Part shown: piece by piece, positions 48,901 through 54,898 of the stretch
Numbering within the stretch: the stretch's first letter is position 1
Layout of the letters: the number at the start of each line of letters is the position of its first letter
DNA from: Eumeta japonica
Lineage: Eukaryota; Arthropoda; Insecta; Lepidoptera; Psychidae
NCBI GenBank assembly: GCA_005406025.1
Contig: BGZK01001580.1
Location: 62,001-126,000, forward strand
DNA: 64,000 nucleotides
Direction: 5' to 3'
Position numbers and translations under genes: made by a program
Notes under the pieces: generated by a model
Told to the model about the DNA's origin: nothing
Database searches by the model: none
What the model saw: the letters and a program-made list of their open reading frames with translations, nothing else

Positions 48901-49831
48901 AGGCTTCTTGGGTAGGAATAGGATATCTGGTGGAAGGAAGAGTGGACCGATGAAGGAGGGAGCGGGGGTGATAGAGGGAAAACAGTCATGAATTTCATTC
49001 CGTGTGGGTCTGCTAGTTAGATCTCTTTTCTCTAAAAAGTAATTAATCAAACGACGAGATTTCTAAAAATTATGTAAATTGTATTGATGATGACTCTAAA
49101 ATAGAGTTAAACAGGAAACTAAAATTTGATTTACGTAAAAAAATAAATCTCGGCGATTAGGTACTAAGGAAATAGGAATTAATTATTATAGTTTCAGAAA
49201 ATTATTCGCGTTCATTTATTTTAAAAGAACTGCTAACAATTAGCACCTCAAAGGTGGATTGAATATAAAAAAAAAGACAGATATTGGTAACAAAATTGAA
49301 GTTATAGAGTACCACAATTTATACTCAATACAAATTCAATATTTTTGATATAAACAAATATGAATTACCCACCTTACTTTGATACAAATCGGATCATATA
49401 CCATAACACCAGAAGTTAAAAGAAATATGATAGATAGTAGATATAATCTTTACGTTGCGTATAGATATGAAAGATCCTTAATAAAGTGATTAATCAATAT
49501 TGCAGAGTTAAAAGCGGCATATTTTGGTACCAAGTGTAGATTTTGTAGTATTTGCTTCCCTCTCAAAAGTAACGTGATCCCATGATATGTCATGTCTGTA
49601 ACTATACAAACTATTGAACAATTACTGCAAAAACCAAAATTCAAAAAGACTTCCTTCAATTTGTAATATCTACAAAAGAATCGAGTCGTACTGGGCCTAA
49701 AAAAAAAAGGTCTATTAATATCATATTTGCTGTTACAGAAAAAAAATCCTCAGCCTGAACCAAAAGTCGAAGAAGAACAAGCACCAGAATCACAAGAACG
49801 CCGCCACAAACTTTCAAAGAAGAAAAAATAG
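7467..49831 (+). CDS. Gene 1: FSIP2-like protein, 13 exons (gene overview)
   Basis: Joining exons 7467-7780, 20374-20643, 22174-22331, 32809-33061, 35991-36106, 39565-39688, 41178-41351, 41966-42084, 44121-44308, 46441-46551, 47216-47324, 47735-47886 and 49739-49831 gives about 726 codons. Every intron starts with GT, ends with AG and preserves phase; the only break is a one-base frameshift inside exon 9. Residues ~70-195 match the layout I remember for the N-terminus of fibrous sheath-interacting protein 2: an 'LPVW..LGL..KLPVP' motif, then 'DPY', a 'HDQHL' block, and a 'G.VTVDGRAVCRLADFNDFRKFL' block. Residues ~196-412 are charged helical, coiled-coil-like sequence; the rest is helical with a lysine-rich tail. 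Vertebrate FSIP2 is far longer (thousands of residues) and sits in the sperm fibrous sheath, so a testis or flagellar role here is inference. The family call rests on recalled motif layout and was not checked by a database search. Confidence 0.65.
9600..9990 (-). mobile_element. Jockey/CR1-like LINE 3' end, copy 1
   Basis: On the minus strand the end of a reverse-transcriptase ORF is visible (a KRKLYGKGYYT-type C-terminus), then a 3' UTR, then a short 'tttgatttgatttga'-type tail near 9,630. The same segment, including the block 'aatcagcatttggaa', recurs on the plus strand at 56,010-56,375. The element is 5'-truncated, as is usual for LINE insertions, and the ORF is broken. Confidence 0.65.
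12014..13690 (-). mobile_element. RTE-like LINE, degraded reverse transcriptase and C-terminal region
   Basis: The minus strand reads through several broken frames in reverse-transcriptase order. A 'NKAPGPD.IPSEVWK' motif lies near 13.6 kb. A fingers/palm segment (13,524-13,021) has 'LIPFYKKKGDVRDCSNYR' and 'QCGF' motifs. A degenerate catalytic box near 12.98 kb has YTNN where YADD is expected. The C-terminal tail (12,538-12,014) carries 'RLRRYGHVRR' and 'ACGRPPATWLTTIDKDL'. Frameshifts, stops and the lost catalytic aspartates make it inactive. The upstream endonuclease is absent. Confidence 0.75.
15153..15880 (+). mobile_element. BEL/Pao-type LTR-retrotransposon gag relic
   Basis: A 100-residue open frame (15,153-15,455) ends at a 'LPTLSLTQFSG' motif, which marks the start of the conserved gag region in BEL/Pao elements. 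In other frames downstream the sequence continues with gag-like fragments, including an 'AKLPTELRTR' motif near 15.83 kb. At least one stop and several frameshifts break it. No protease, reverse transcriptase or matching LTR pair was seen, so this is a truncated fossil. Confidence 0.6.
17190..17290 (-). repeat. Lepidopteran LINE-tail fragment, copy 1
   Basis: The block 'tgtccatgggagtcggtgat' and the following 'cacttactttctggcgg' are the reverse complement of a 'caccgccgcccatg...' segment that also occurs at 48,830-49,020. This is a very common terminal fragment in lepidopteran genomes. The short open frame across it is incidental. Confidence 0.5.
18300..18605 (+). repeat. Two-unit tandem repeat, ~160 bp period
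   Basis: Two adjacent diverged copies share 'cggcttgaccgatcaatt', 'cgtcgattgccg', 'aaaccggg' and 'agaaatcgttgtcgaaag' in the same order (about 18,310-18,445 and 18,466-18,603). The flanking 17.94-18.30 kb is AT-rich repetitive sequence with a GT-rich stretch. No function is suggested. Confidence 0.6.
19149..19182. repeat. (AT)17 microsatellite
   Basis: An uninterrupted AT dinucleotide run of 34 bp lies inside intron 1 of gene 1. Confidence 0.95.
20374..20643 (+). CDS. FSIP2-like gene, exon 2
   Basis: The acceptor is 'aatcaactccag' and the donor is ATG|gtaaaa; the exon is phase 0 at both ends. It encodes residues 106-195: IRRFVYPEGP, then a DPYNTELKKARYAL block, THDQHLALHF, and 'GAVTVDGRAVCRLADFNDFR' followed by KFLFYQYMDRVHVEIKKM. 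This is the most diagnostic exon for the FSIP2 assignment. GC content is far above that of the surrounding intron. Confidence 0.82.
20644..22173 (+). other. Intron 2 of gene 1
   Basis: This 1.5-kb AT-rich intron contains one degenerate purine-rich interspersed repeat (21,305-21,470). Nothing else was recognised. Confidence 0.7.
21305..21470 (+). repeat. Composite repeat: GA-rich array plus 'gtcggagccgc' end
   Basis: A degenerate purine-rich hexamer-like stretch (ggaaccagaaacgag...) is followed by 'gtagaaattcatgtac' and 'gtcggagccgcaggcaaaag'. The same order is seen at 26,735-26,850. The right end is the reverse complement of the 'gcccgcggttccgcc' repeat at 4,081. Confidence 0.5.
22174..22331 (+). 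CDS. FSIP2-like gene, exon 3 (coiled coil)
   Basis: The acceptor is 'gaatgtttttcag'. It encodes residues 196-248, an arginine- and glutamate-rich helix (QEYAEDTLALRRADRAAQQR, then FALFVRSERENTRRE). The 3' border is ambiguous: the run GTGTGTGAG offers two in-frame solutions, ending at 22,331 and paired with an acceptor before 32,809, or ending at 22,333 (donor gtgaga) paired with an acceptor before 32,811. They differ in one residue (Val or Ser). Confidence 0.75.
24830..25760 (+). mobile_element. Mariner-family transposase relic
   Basis: The plus strand in shifting frames follows a mariner transposase in order. Near 24.86-25.06 kb is the helix-turn-helix part (a 'KAPCK'-like motif, then a degenerate DGRPST-like motif and TYHEI). 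Near 25.10 kb is 'PHNLTEAQKMDP'-like sequence, and near 25.29 kb 'WVYRDEPKPTKMARERS'. Near 25.4-25.53 kb are 'TVNSDWTTTICLPEV' and 'HDSASSH' (second catalytic Asp), and near 25.60 kb 'YSPDLA' followed by 'NQLRGQRFSSP'. Frameshifts and stops inactivate it. I could not identify the terminal inverted repeats. Confidence 0.85.
26735..26850 (+). repeat. Composite repeat, copy 2
   Basis: A 'gaccgggaccgagatcggga' purine-rich stretch is followed by 'gtagaaattaattctacg' and 'gtcggagccgtgggcggaag', matching the order at 21,305-21,470. Confidence 0.5.
26950..27555 (+). mobile_element. Lepidopteran interspersed family copy
   Basis: It shares 'aactgtcacagttaagtagg', 'tgtgtaaaacaagtagtaaa' and a degenerate 'gaaaccttatactgctcata ... 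gcacttgatctgtttttt' terminus with 2,790-3,635 and 59,540-60,052, all in the same orientation. Non-coding. Confidence 0.6.
28500..29935 (-). mobile_element. Second RTE-like LINE relic, rearranged
   Basis: The minus strand carries the end of an RTE-clade reverse transcriptase. A degenerate catalytic box followed by DQVILAPS lies near 29.9 kb. 'DGKHNIKRRMNAGNKANDV' and 'LLAIMNSK' lie near 29.45 kb, a 'SWVWQKKNES' motif near 29.3 kb, 'RAMLRW' near 29.15 kb, and 'CDGKVGKGRPRK' near 29.05 kb. About 240 bp of unrelated sequence (about 29,475-29,715) interrupts the ORF. A second diverged copy of the C-terminal segment lies at about 28,505-28,740, so the tail is duplicated. It is inactive. Confidence 0.75.
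31212..31560 (+). repeat. Direct tandem duplication, ~180-bp unit, two copies
   Basis: Unit 1 (about 31,212-31,373) and unit 2 (about 31,396-31,560) share 'tgtatgtatgtaac', 'cggaat.tttgagctt.att', 'ttcacc.attt/ggttt', 'gacaatacaataatttgata' and 'accgccaggat/atcgccaggat'. They are diverged and non-coding. The unit resembles a repetitive sequence common in Lepidoptera. Confidence 0.65.
31732..32047. repeat. Large near-perfect inverted repeat, ~140-bp arms, ~34-bp loop
   Basis: The left arm (about 31,732-31,870) and right arm (about 31,905-32,047) are reverse complements with only scattered mismatches and one-base indels. The tips nearest the loop are 'ttgtggaaaaagcgtggg' and 'cccacgctttttccacaa'. 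The loop is about 34 bp. If transcribed with gene 1 it would fold into a ~140-bp double-stranded RNA stem. It may be a foldback transposon or a hairpin-RNA locus. Confidence 0.85.
32809..33061 (+). CDS. FSIP2-like gene, exon 4 (coiled coil)
   Basis: The acceptor is 'attccctctacag' (or two bases later, see exon 3) and the donor is CAG|gtaaca. It encodes residues 249-332, an extremely charged helix: AKEQQRKLKRRMQHLAEFKE, REKEEQLKQRVAAAE, NWRINEKKRIERLQREKENR. It ends in phase 0. Heptad-like spacing of Leu and Ile within Lys/Glu/Arg-rich sequence indicates a coiled coil. Confidence 0.82.
34477..34551 (+). repeat. 25-bp tandem repeat, three perfect copies
   Basis: The unit 'tgcttttactaacgataata' plus 'gataa' is repeated three times without a mismatch, implying recent expansion. 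Confidence 0.95.
35510..35760 (+). repeat. Diverged interspersed repeat, copy 2 of 2
   Basis: Collinear with 1,885-2,100 (shared 'aaattttaagcac', 'ttctggg', 'aaataggcg'). Unidentified family. Confidence 0.4.
35991..36106 (+). CDS. FSIP2-like gene, exon 5
   Basis: The acceptor is 'gttattttag' and the donor is AG|gttgtg. It encodes residues 333-371 (ANEKWQMRVEAENEKIAQEK, then MLTKIYSDVMAYNTNARI). It starts in phase 0 and ends with two bases of an Arg codon completed by the first base of exon 6. It continues the charged helical region. Confidence 0.78.
36107..39564 (+). other. Intron 5 of gene 1
   Basis: AT-rich, 3.5 kb. It has a hairpin (36,500-36,540), a 75-bp (AT)n tract (36,848-36,922) and a degenerate purine/pyrimidine-rich repeat near 37.70-37.83 kb. 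A short GC-rich patch at 38,955-39,000 is unexplained. Confidence 0.65.
36848..36922. repeat. (AT)37 microsatellite
   Basis: A pure AT dinucleotide run of 75 bp in intron 5 of gene 1. Confidence 0.95.
39565..39688 (+). CDS. FSIP2-like gene, exon 6
   Basis: The acceptor is 'ttacatcgtacag' and the donor is GAG|gtgctt. The first G completes the split Arg codon from exon 5. It encodes residues 372-412 (KAETYEYNNDLNYQQLRMNN, then LRKLRGSPASLIRKMGLLFEE) and ends in phase 0. Confidence 0.78.
39689..41177 (+). other. Intron 6 of gene 1
   Basis: A 1.5-kb AT-rich intron. Two short minus-strand open frames (40,024-40,236 and 40,466-40,769) look mildly protein-like but show no recognisable motif or splice context. 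They may be decayed transposon sequence. Confidence 0.55.
41178..41351 (+). CDS. FSIP2-like gene, exon 7
   Basis: The acceptor is 'tttcgttacag' and the donor is GAG|gttcag; phase 0 at both ends. It encodes residues 413-470 (TKRGSKGMSVALALSLADVA, then VNHALSVQGNPFLGMARAR). The open frame continues past the donor, but the composition becomes intron-like and the donor is required to join exon 8 in phase. Confidence 0.78.
41352..41965 (+). other. Intron 7 of gene 1
   Basis: A 614-bp AT-rich intron with nothing recognised inside. Confidence 0.75.
41966..42084 (+). CDS. FSIP2-like gene, exon 8
   Basis: The acceptor is 'tattcgccgcag' and the donor is CG|gtaatt. It encodes residues 471-510 (IIETAMMEFVRGHVTRILYD, then VETHCYEHFRNMYSGLPKK), an amphipathic helical segment. 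It ends with two bases of an Arg codon completed in exon 9. Confidence 0.8.
42778..43046. mobile_element. Foldback MITE-like element, ~88-bp inverted arms
   Basis: The left arm (about 42,778-42,866) and right arm (about 42,960-43,046) are reverse complements. Both contain 'ctgcaacatgcattaacatg', 'accgctgaccctcgaatctg' and 'cctctccactacgaatctct' in the corresponding order. The inner part is also partly self-complementary (aattgaatatta / aatattcaatcc). No transposase is present. I could not fix the target-site duplication. Confidence 0.75.
43890..44020 (-). mobile_element. tRNA-derived SINE, copy 2
   Basis: The minus strand shows box A (TTGGCGCAGTTGG) and box B (ATTCGATTCCCC) followed by the same tail as at 2,510-2,648 (acaaaacgaa..., atgtttgtcttgagtttgga). 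The copies are diverged, so it is not a recent insertion. Confidence 0.7.
44121..44308 (+). CDS. FSIP2-like gene, exon 9, with apparent +1 frameshift
   Basis: The acceptor is 'tttgaatgttgcag' and the donor is TAC|gtaagt. The first base completes Arg from exon 8. In that frame the sequence reads KPKVSRWVKVPRKSGSDLL and stops at 44,233-44,235. The next frame, open from 44,180, reads KGETRHKLSFGNVKMIEPDE, then PMSDIELYPTKNRPPTPY, and leads into the donor in the phase exon 10 needs. The two frames overlap at 44,180-44,232, around the run AAAGGG (44,194-44,199). One surplus base would explain it. It could be an assembly indel, a real mutation, or use of a downstream acceptor (AG before 44,221, which also restores phase). 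Confidence 0.7.
45794..45801 (+). promoter_or_regulatory. Possible TATA box inside intron 9
   Basis: TATAAATA is followed about 20-35 bp downstream by 'ctcggctacacac' and lies at the end of a 400-bp island of raised GC content. This could be a promoter for an alternative transcript starting before exon 10, but TATA-like strings are frequent in AT-rich DNA. Weak evidence. Confidence 0.2.
46200..46392 (+). repeat. Terminal fragment of the lepidopteran interspersed family
   Basis: Ends with 'acagaactctacactgagca' and 'cactcttggccggtttcg', matching the termini of the copies at 3,600, 27,530 and 60,040. Confidence 0.5.
46441..46551 (+). CDS. FSIP2-like gene, exon 10
   Basis: The acceptor is 'cctcgttacacag' and the donor is GAA|gtgagc; phase 0 at both ends. 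It encodes residues 573-609 (PTMTEAAELAFLDRSDDIPS, then PTAIGTSPLPEKEKMLE), an acidic, proline-containing linker. Confidence 0.78.
46552..47215 (+). other. Intron 10 of gene 1
   Basis: A 664-bp AT-rich intron with no recognisable element. Confidence 0.75.
47216..47324 (+). CDS. FSIP2-like gene, exon 11
   Basis: The acceptor is 'tttttattcag' and the donor is ACGA|gttagt. It encodes residues 610-645 (DLVRASNLMKRFIIESMLKG, then IHLGTWKITMPPIRQT). The final A pairs with the TG that opens exon 12 to make an internal Met codon. This donor is the only one nearby that keeps the frame open. Confidence 0.78.
47325..47734 (+). other. Intron 11 of gene 1
   Basis: A 410-bp AT-rich intron. It contains a perfect 18-bp-arm palindrome (ttagtaaaatatgttgat and its complement, about 47,558-47,596). 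Confidence 0.8.
47735..47886 (+). CDS. FSIP2-like gene, exon 12
   Basis: The acceptor is 'ttatcttttttcag' and the preferred donor is TGGATG|gtgaat. It encodes the split Met and residues 647-696 (EWGEAVESLARLLMNSQIEP, then HNTGLRRVADFLTRRVMHFLQ), a leucine-rich amphipathic helical pair. It is GC-rich and ends in phase 0. An earlier donor (CAG|gtctac at 47,859/47,860) is also in frame and would drop nine residues. Confidence 0.8.
47887..49738 (+). other. Intron 12 of gene 1
   Basis: A 1.85-kb AT-rich intron with one LINE-tail repeat (48,830-49,020). Nothing else recognised. Confidence 0.7.
48830..49020 (+). repeat. Lepidopteran LINE-tail fragment, copy 2
   Basis: The block 'gttcaccgccgcccatgtat' followed by 'agaagagtcacc.atacattgcaggct' corresponds to the inverted fragment at 17,190-17,290. 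It is non-coding. Confidence 0.5.
49739..49831 (+). CDS. FSIP2-like gene, terminal exon 13
   Basis: The acceptor is 'atttgctgttacag'. It starts in phase 0 after exon 12 and encodes the last 30 residues (KKNPQPEPKVEEEQAPESQE, then RRHKLSKKKK) and a TAG stop. The composition (acidic then polybasic, disordered) fits a C-terminal tail. Confidence 0.75.
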   Translation, partial: KKNPQPEPKVEEEQAPESQERRHKLSKKKK

Positions 49832-50197
49832 AAAGAGAAATTCCTACGCGACAAATTTTCAATTCCGTGTTGTAATTCATCAACTTGCGAAATTTTTCAT
49901 AAATTTTTTAGCTCCATCTAAATTTTAGACAAGATCCTATTGTTTTACACGAAATAAGTGCTTCAATATATGTAAATCATGGTGATTGTTCAAGTTTACA
50001 CACAAAGGCATTAAAATTACCTTTAACAAAATACTACAGTTTAATATGTTTATTTTGACTCTAAAGACTTTAATTTATACATATTTAGCAAAATATCCTT
50101 TTTGGTTTTATTTTGTGTGTCTAAGTATTGTAATTTTATTGTAGTGTGTTTATAGCGCATCTAAATTGTAATTCCGTTTTATTATATTTAAACATAC

Positions 50198-50203
50198 AAT
50201 AAA
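50198..50203 (+). terminator. Poly(A) signal AATAAA of gene 1
   Basis: A canonical AATAAA hexamer about 370 bp after the stop codon, followed by 'caaagtccttgatg' and a T-rich stretch. It is the first clear AATAAA after the terminal exon. Confidence 0.55.
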
Positions 50204-51109
50204 CAAAGTCCTTGATGAACTTTCTAGAAGTTACTGTATTTTATTATGACTTATGAGATGATGATGATATTAAACGTTTTGATGATTATATTAGATCGGT
50301 GAAAAAGGTTTTTCGTATAAGCATTTCGTAAAAGTCGAGCAAGATCGGCATATGAGCTCTTAAGACATATATCAAGAGCTGGGAAACAGTTTTGACTCAT
50401 TTGAAAAAAGTTGGATATTCGAAAAAGCTCGATACCTACTTGGATCCCACACGAGCTCATTGAAAGAAATCTAATGAATCGTGTACTCATTAGCGATTTT
50501 ATTATTTTAGAACAACTTTAGTAGAAATTACTTTCAAATAGAGTGTCATGGTACAGATTTTTGTTGAAGAAAAACTGTAACTTGAAAACTGAAACTGCAT
50601 TCAATAAATTATTTTTCATACAAAAAATAATAATAAAAGATTACAGTCAGTATATACCTAATTTTTGGTTGATTAGGTAGAGAAAACATGTTTTTTTTTT
50701 GAAACAGTTTCGTTTAACATAGTATAGACTTTCCTAAACAAGAACATCTGGATCTTCAATATGCAGTAATTACCTAGTAGGAACTTTTTTGTCTAACAGC
50801 TACTGAAGAGAACGATTTCACTGTATGCTATTTCTGCTTGTTTGTAACAAACATTTTTTTCTAGAAACGTTTGATGTATTAATTAAACGTTCGTCATAAG
50901 GGTATGTCAAACAAATCAATTAAATGCAAATTTATTACGTTATACGTCATTTGCATGATAATTTCATTCAATAATTCTATGATAGTAATAAATGCCTAAA
51001 TTCCAACAGAAAATGGGAATTCAACTCACGTAGAAAGAATTCCATACGTTTATTATTTGTCACATTTGTTTACATCTGATCTAAATTTGACTTTGGTTAA
51101 AAGTATGTA

Positions 51110-53375
51110 TAATGCCCGATTTTTAAATAGTGGCATCTACAGGATCCCAACATTAATATCAGTGTTTTATTGAAATAGTGCCATCGGTTAGTACACAAAA
51201 TTAATCTCGGTGTTTTATTTAAGTAGTGCCCTTTGTTAGTACACAAATTTAATTTTAGTTCTTTTTTTAAATAGTGCCATTTGTTAGTACACAAAATTCG
51301 GTTCAGTTTTTTCATTTAAATAGTGCTATCTGTTAGTACACAAAATTAATTTCAGTTCTTTTTTTAAATAGTGCCATTTGTTAGTACTCAAAAATAATCT
51401 CAGTTCTTTTATTTAAGTAATTCCATCGGTAGGATACCAAAATCTATCTCAGTGTTTTATTTAAATAGTGCCATCTGTAGGATCCCAAAATATATTTCTA
51501 TGTTTTATTTAAATGGTGCTATCTGTTAAAACACAAATATAATCACGTTTTCTTTTATTTATATAGTTGCTCTCTGTATGATCTTAATATGTATCTCAGT
51601 TGTCTTATATAAACAGTGCCCATCTGTAGTATGCCAAAATTCATCTCAGTGTTTTATTGAAATAATGCTATCTATTGGATCACAAAATTCATCTCAGTGT
51701 TTTATTGAAATAAAACCATCTATTGTTTTCACAAAATTCATCTCAGTATTTTATTGAAATAATGCCATCTACTGGATCACAAAATTAAACCTCCATGTTT
51801 TATTTCAGTAATGCCATCTATTGGATCACAAAATTAATCTCAGGTCTTTTTGTAAGTAGTGCCATGTGTTAGTACACGAAATTCGTCTCAGTGTTTTATT
51901 GAAATAGTGCCATCTATTGGATAAGAAAATCAATCTCGGTGTTTTATTTAAATAAAGCAATCTATTGAATCACAAAATGAATCTCAGAGTTTTATTTAAG
52001 CAATGCCATCTATTGAATCACAAATTTAATCTCGGTTCTTTTATTTAAGTAGTGCCATCTGTTAGTACACAAAATTTATCTCAATATTTTATTGGAATAA
52101 TGTCATTTATTGGATCAAAACATTCATTTCAGTGTTTTATTGAAATAATGCCATCCATTGGATCACAAAATTGATCTTGGTGTTTTATTTAAGTAGTGCC
52201 ATTTCTTAGTACACAAAATTAATCTCAGTTCTTTTATCTAAGTAATGCCATCTGTAGGATACCAAAATCTGTCTCTAGTGTTTTATTTAAATAGTGCCAT
52301 TTGTTAGTAGACAAAATTAATCTCAATGTTTTATTGAAATAATGCCATCTATTGGATCACAACATTCATCTCAGTGTTTTATTGAAATAATGCCATCTAT
52401 TAGATCACAAAATTAATCTCAGTGTTTTATTTCAGCATTGCCATCTATTGAATCACAAATTTAATCTCGGTTCTTTTATTTAAGTAGTGCCATCTGTTAG
52501 TACACAAAATTTATCTCAATGTTTTATTGAAATAATGTCATTTATTGGATCAAAACATTCATTTCAGTGTTTTATTGAAATAATGCCATCCATTGGATCA
52601 CAAAATTAATCTCGGTGTTTTATTTAAGTAATGCCATCTTTTGGATCACAAAATCAATCTCGGTGTTTTATTTAAGTAATGCCATCTATTGGATCACAAA
52701 ATCAATCTCGGTGTTTTATTTAAGTAATGCCATCCATTGAATCACAAAATTAATCTCAGTTCTTTTTTTAAGTAGTGTCATCTGTTAGTACACAAAATTT
52801 ATCTCAATGTTTTATTGAAATAATGCCATCTATTAGATCACAACATTCATCTCAGTGTTTTATTAAACTAATGCCATCTATTGGATCACAAAATTAATCT
52901 CAGTTCTTTTATTTAAGTAATGCCATCTGTAGGATACCAAAATCTGTCTCAGTTTTTATTTAAATAGTGCCATTTGTTAGTAGACAAAATTAATCTCAAT
53001 GCTTTATTGAAATAATGCCATCTATTGGATCACAACATTCATCTCAGTGTTTTATTTAACTAATGCCATCTATTGGATCACAAAATTGATCTCGGTGTTT
53101 TATTTAAGTAGTGCCATTTGTTAGTACACAAAATTAATCTCAGTTCTTTTATCTAAGTAATGCCATCTGTAGGATACCAAAATCTGTCTCAGTGTTTTAT
53201 TTAAATAGTGCCATTTGTTAGTAGACAAAATTAATCTCAATGTTTTATTGAAATAATGCCATCTATTGGATCACAACATTCATCTCAGTGTTTTATTGAA
53301 ATAATGCCATCTATTGGATCACAAAATTAATCTCAGTGTTTTATTTAAGTAATGCCATCTATTGGATCACAAAAT
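51110..53375 (+). repeat. 48-bp minisatellite, ~47 units, higher-order structure
   Basis: The tandem unit has a core 'tgccatctattggatcac' followed by aaaattaatctcagtg and ttttatttaagtaa. Variant units replace 'attggatcaca' with 'tgttagtacaca' or 'tgtaggatacca'. The 'gtaggataccaaaatctgtc' variant recurs at 52,936 and 53,176, exactly 240 bp (five units) apart, with the same order of neighbours, showing multi-unit amplification. Left-end units are more diverged than right-end ones. Any open frame across the array is incidental to the 48-bp (16-codon) period. Confidence 0.93.
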
Positions 53376-53575
53376 TTGTGCTGTTAAATACTTTTTTTTT
53401 TTTTGCAAAATTTTGTAAACCATATGCATTTTATGATTTACTGAACCCAAGTCAATCAATTTTATTTTTGTTCTCAAGGAACCCTAAAAAATGTTTCATA
53501 TGTTCTACTGATGACTTCTAACTATCTCCATACATATTTGTTGTTCTTGAAACTGATAAAAATTCAAGGGTGTTT

Positions 53576-54459
53576 AATTATATTCACGGAATCCTTAAAA
53601 AGGACCGTATATCCTTCCTTTGACTTCCAACTGTGTGACGTACAATATTTTTGAAAATTTAGTAAAATCTTAATGGTTCTTATTTACTCTCAAGGATCCC
53701 TGAAATATGTCGTATATCCTTTCATTTGCATCCAGCTACCTTTACACGTTTATATTGAATTTTAAATTCAATTCGTTTATTGCAATCGGTTAAAATATAA
53801 AGACTCTTGGTGACTCTTACGAAACCCATTATGGGTTGTACCCATCGCTAATTTTTATTATAGATAACATTCTGCCACGATTGAGCTGGTCTGGACATAG
53901 AATGAATTCATATATCATTCACATCAACTCTTGGCACGTGTCCATCATTATACCGATCCCGCTTTTCGTCCTCGATTTCGACAGTTCTAGTTCTTGTCCC
54001 GATCGCGATCCTGGTTCCACCTTTCACTTTCACCACCTTGGATCAATTTCGATAGTTATTCCATTTTTACATAAATTTTGTAGACCAAATATTTTAAAAG
54101 GATTGTTTGGTGCTTAATACGTATATATTAATTTATAAACTTAATAAAACGTAGTTGTTTTGAAATCACAAAGAGACAGTTTTATTTACGTATATAGTAT
54201 ATATATATACGTAAATAAGAGTCACCAAGAGTCTTTATATTTTAACCGATTGCAATAAACGAATTGAATTTAAAATTCAATATAAACGTGTAATGGTAGC
54301 TGGATGCAAATGAAAGGATATACGACATATTTCAGGGATCCTTGAGAGTAAATAAGAACCATTAAGATTTTAGTAAATTTTCAAAAATATTGTACGTCAC
54401 ACAGTTGGAAGTCAAAGGAAGGATATACGGTCCTTTTTAAGGATTCCGTGAATATAATT
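53576..54459. repeat. Long inverted repeat, 244-bp arms with ~99% identity
   Basis: The left arm (53,576-53,819) and right arm (54,216-54,459) are reverse complements with almost no differences; one seen is ttt versus att at about 53,752. They are separated by a ~396-bp spacer that contains a degenerate pyrimidine-rich repeat and ends in an AT-rich palindrome (tttacgtatata / tatatacgtaaa). No transposase ORF is present. This is a recent inverted duplication or foldback element. Confidence 0.9.
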
Positions 54460-54650
54460 GTTACTAAGATGCTTTCACAGTAATATGGAAAATATATACA
54501 CATTATGGCATTTTCTGTAGTTCTTCCTCTTATCGTTTTATCGATTTCTGCAACACAAACTTTACCGCTTCATTTGTAGAAAAATAATAAGCATAGACCT
54601 CTACACTTCGTTTGTGAACGGAAAGCACAATTATGTCCAAATCGTTAGTC

Positions 54651-54898
54651 CAGGGCTTCCCAAACTGTGCGTCGCGACGCCCTGGGGCGTCGAGACATTG
54701 TCCCAGGGGCGTCGCATGTCGATGCGACCGAGTCGAGTGAGCCACAGGGTACTTTAGTGAGCGCCGTGCGCATTCTGACAAACATCCCTAGGCTAGTACT
54801 AAAATTAGTAAATATTTTTGAGAGCTGAGTTGAGAGGCGTCGTAAAAAAATTGCAAAGTCTCAAAGTGTCACAGTGAAAATAAATTTGGGAAACCCTG
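54651..54898 (+). mobile_element. hAT-type MITE, 248 bp, perfect 8-bp TSD
   Basis: The ends are CAGGGCTTCCCAAACT and AATTTGGGAAACCCTG (16-bp terminal inverted repeats with two mismatches). They are directly flanked by the 8-bp duplication cgttagtc at 54,643-54,650 and 54,899-54,906. An 8-bp target-site duplication with CAG...CTG-type ends is the hAT signature. The interior has no ORF and is GC-rich at the left ('cgtcgcgacgccctggggcg'), so the element depends on a transposase elsewhere. Confidence 0.9.

Noticed and set aside
50251..50490. 79-codon minus-strand ORF downstream of gene 1
   Set aside because: Low-complexity ends, no splice or poly(A) context, and no recognisable family.
51097..51315. 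Repeat protein with a 16-residue period (CTNKWHY-like units)
   Set aside because: The period is just the 48-bp minisatellite read in one frame. Other units contain stops, and there is no splice or start context.
51110..53375. CRISPR-like array
   Set aside because: Units are contiguous 48-bp repeats without unique spacers, in a eukaryotic genome.
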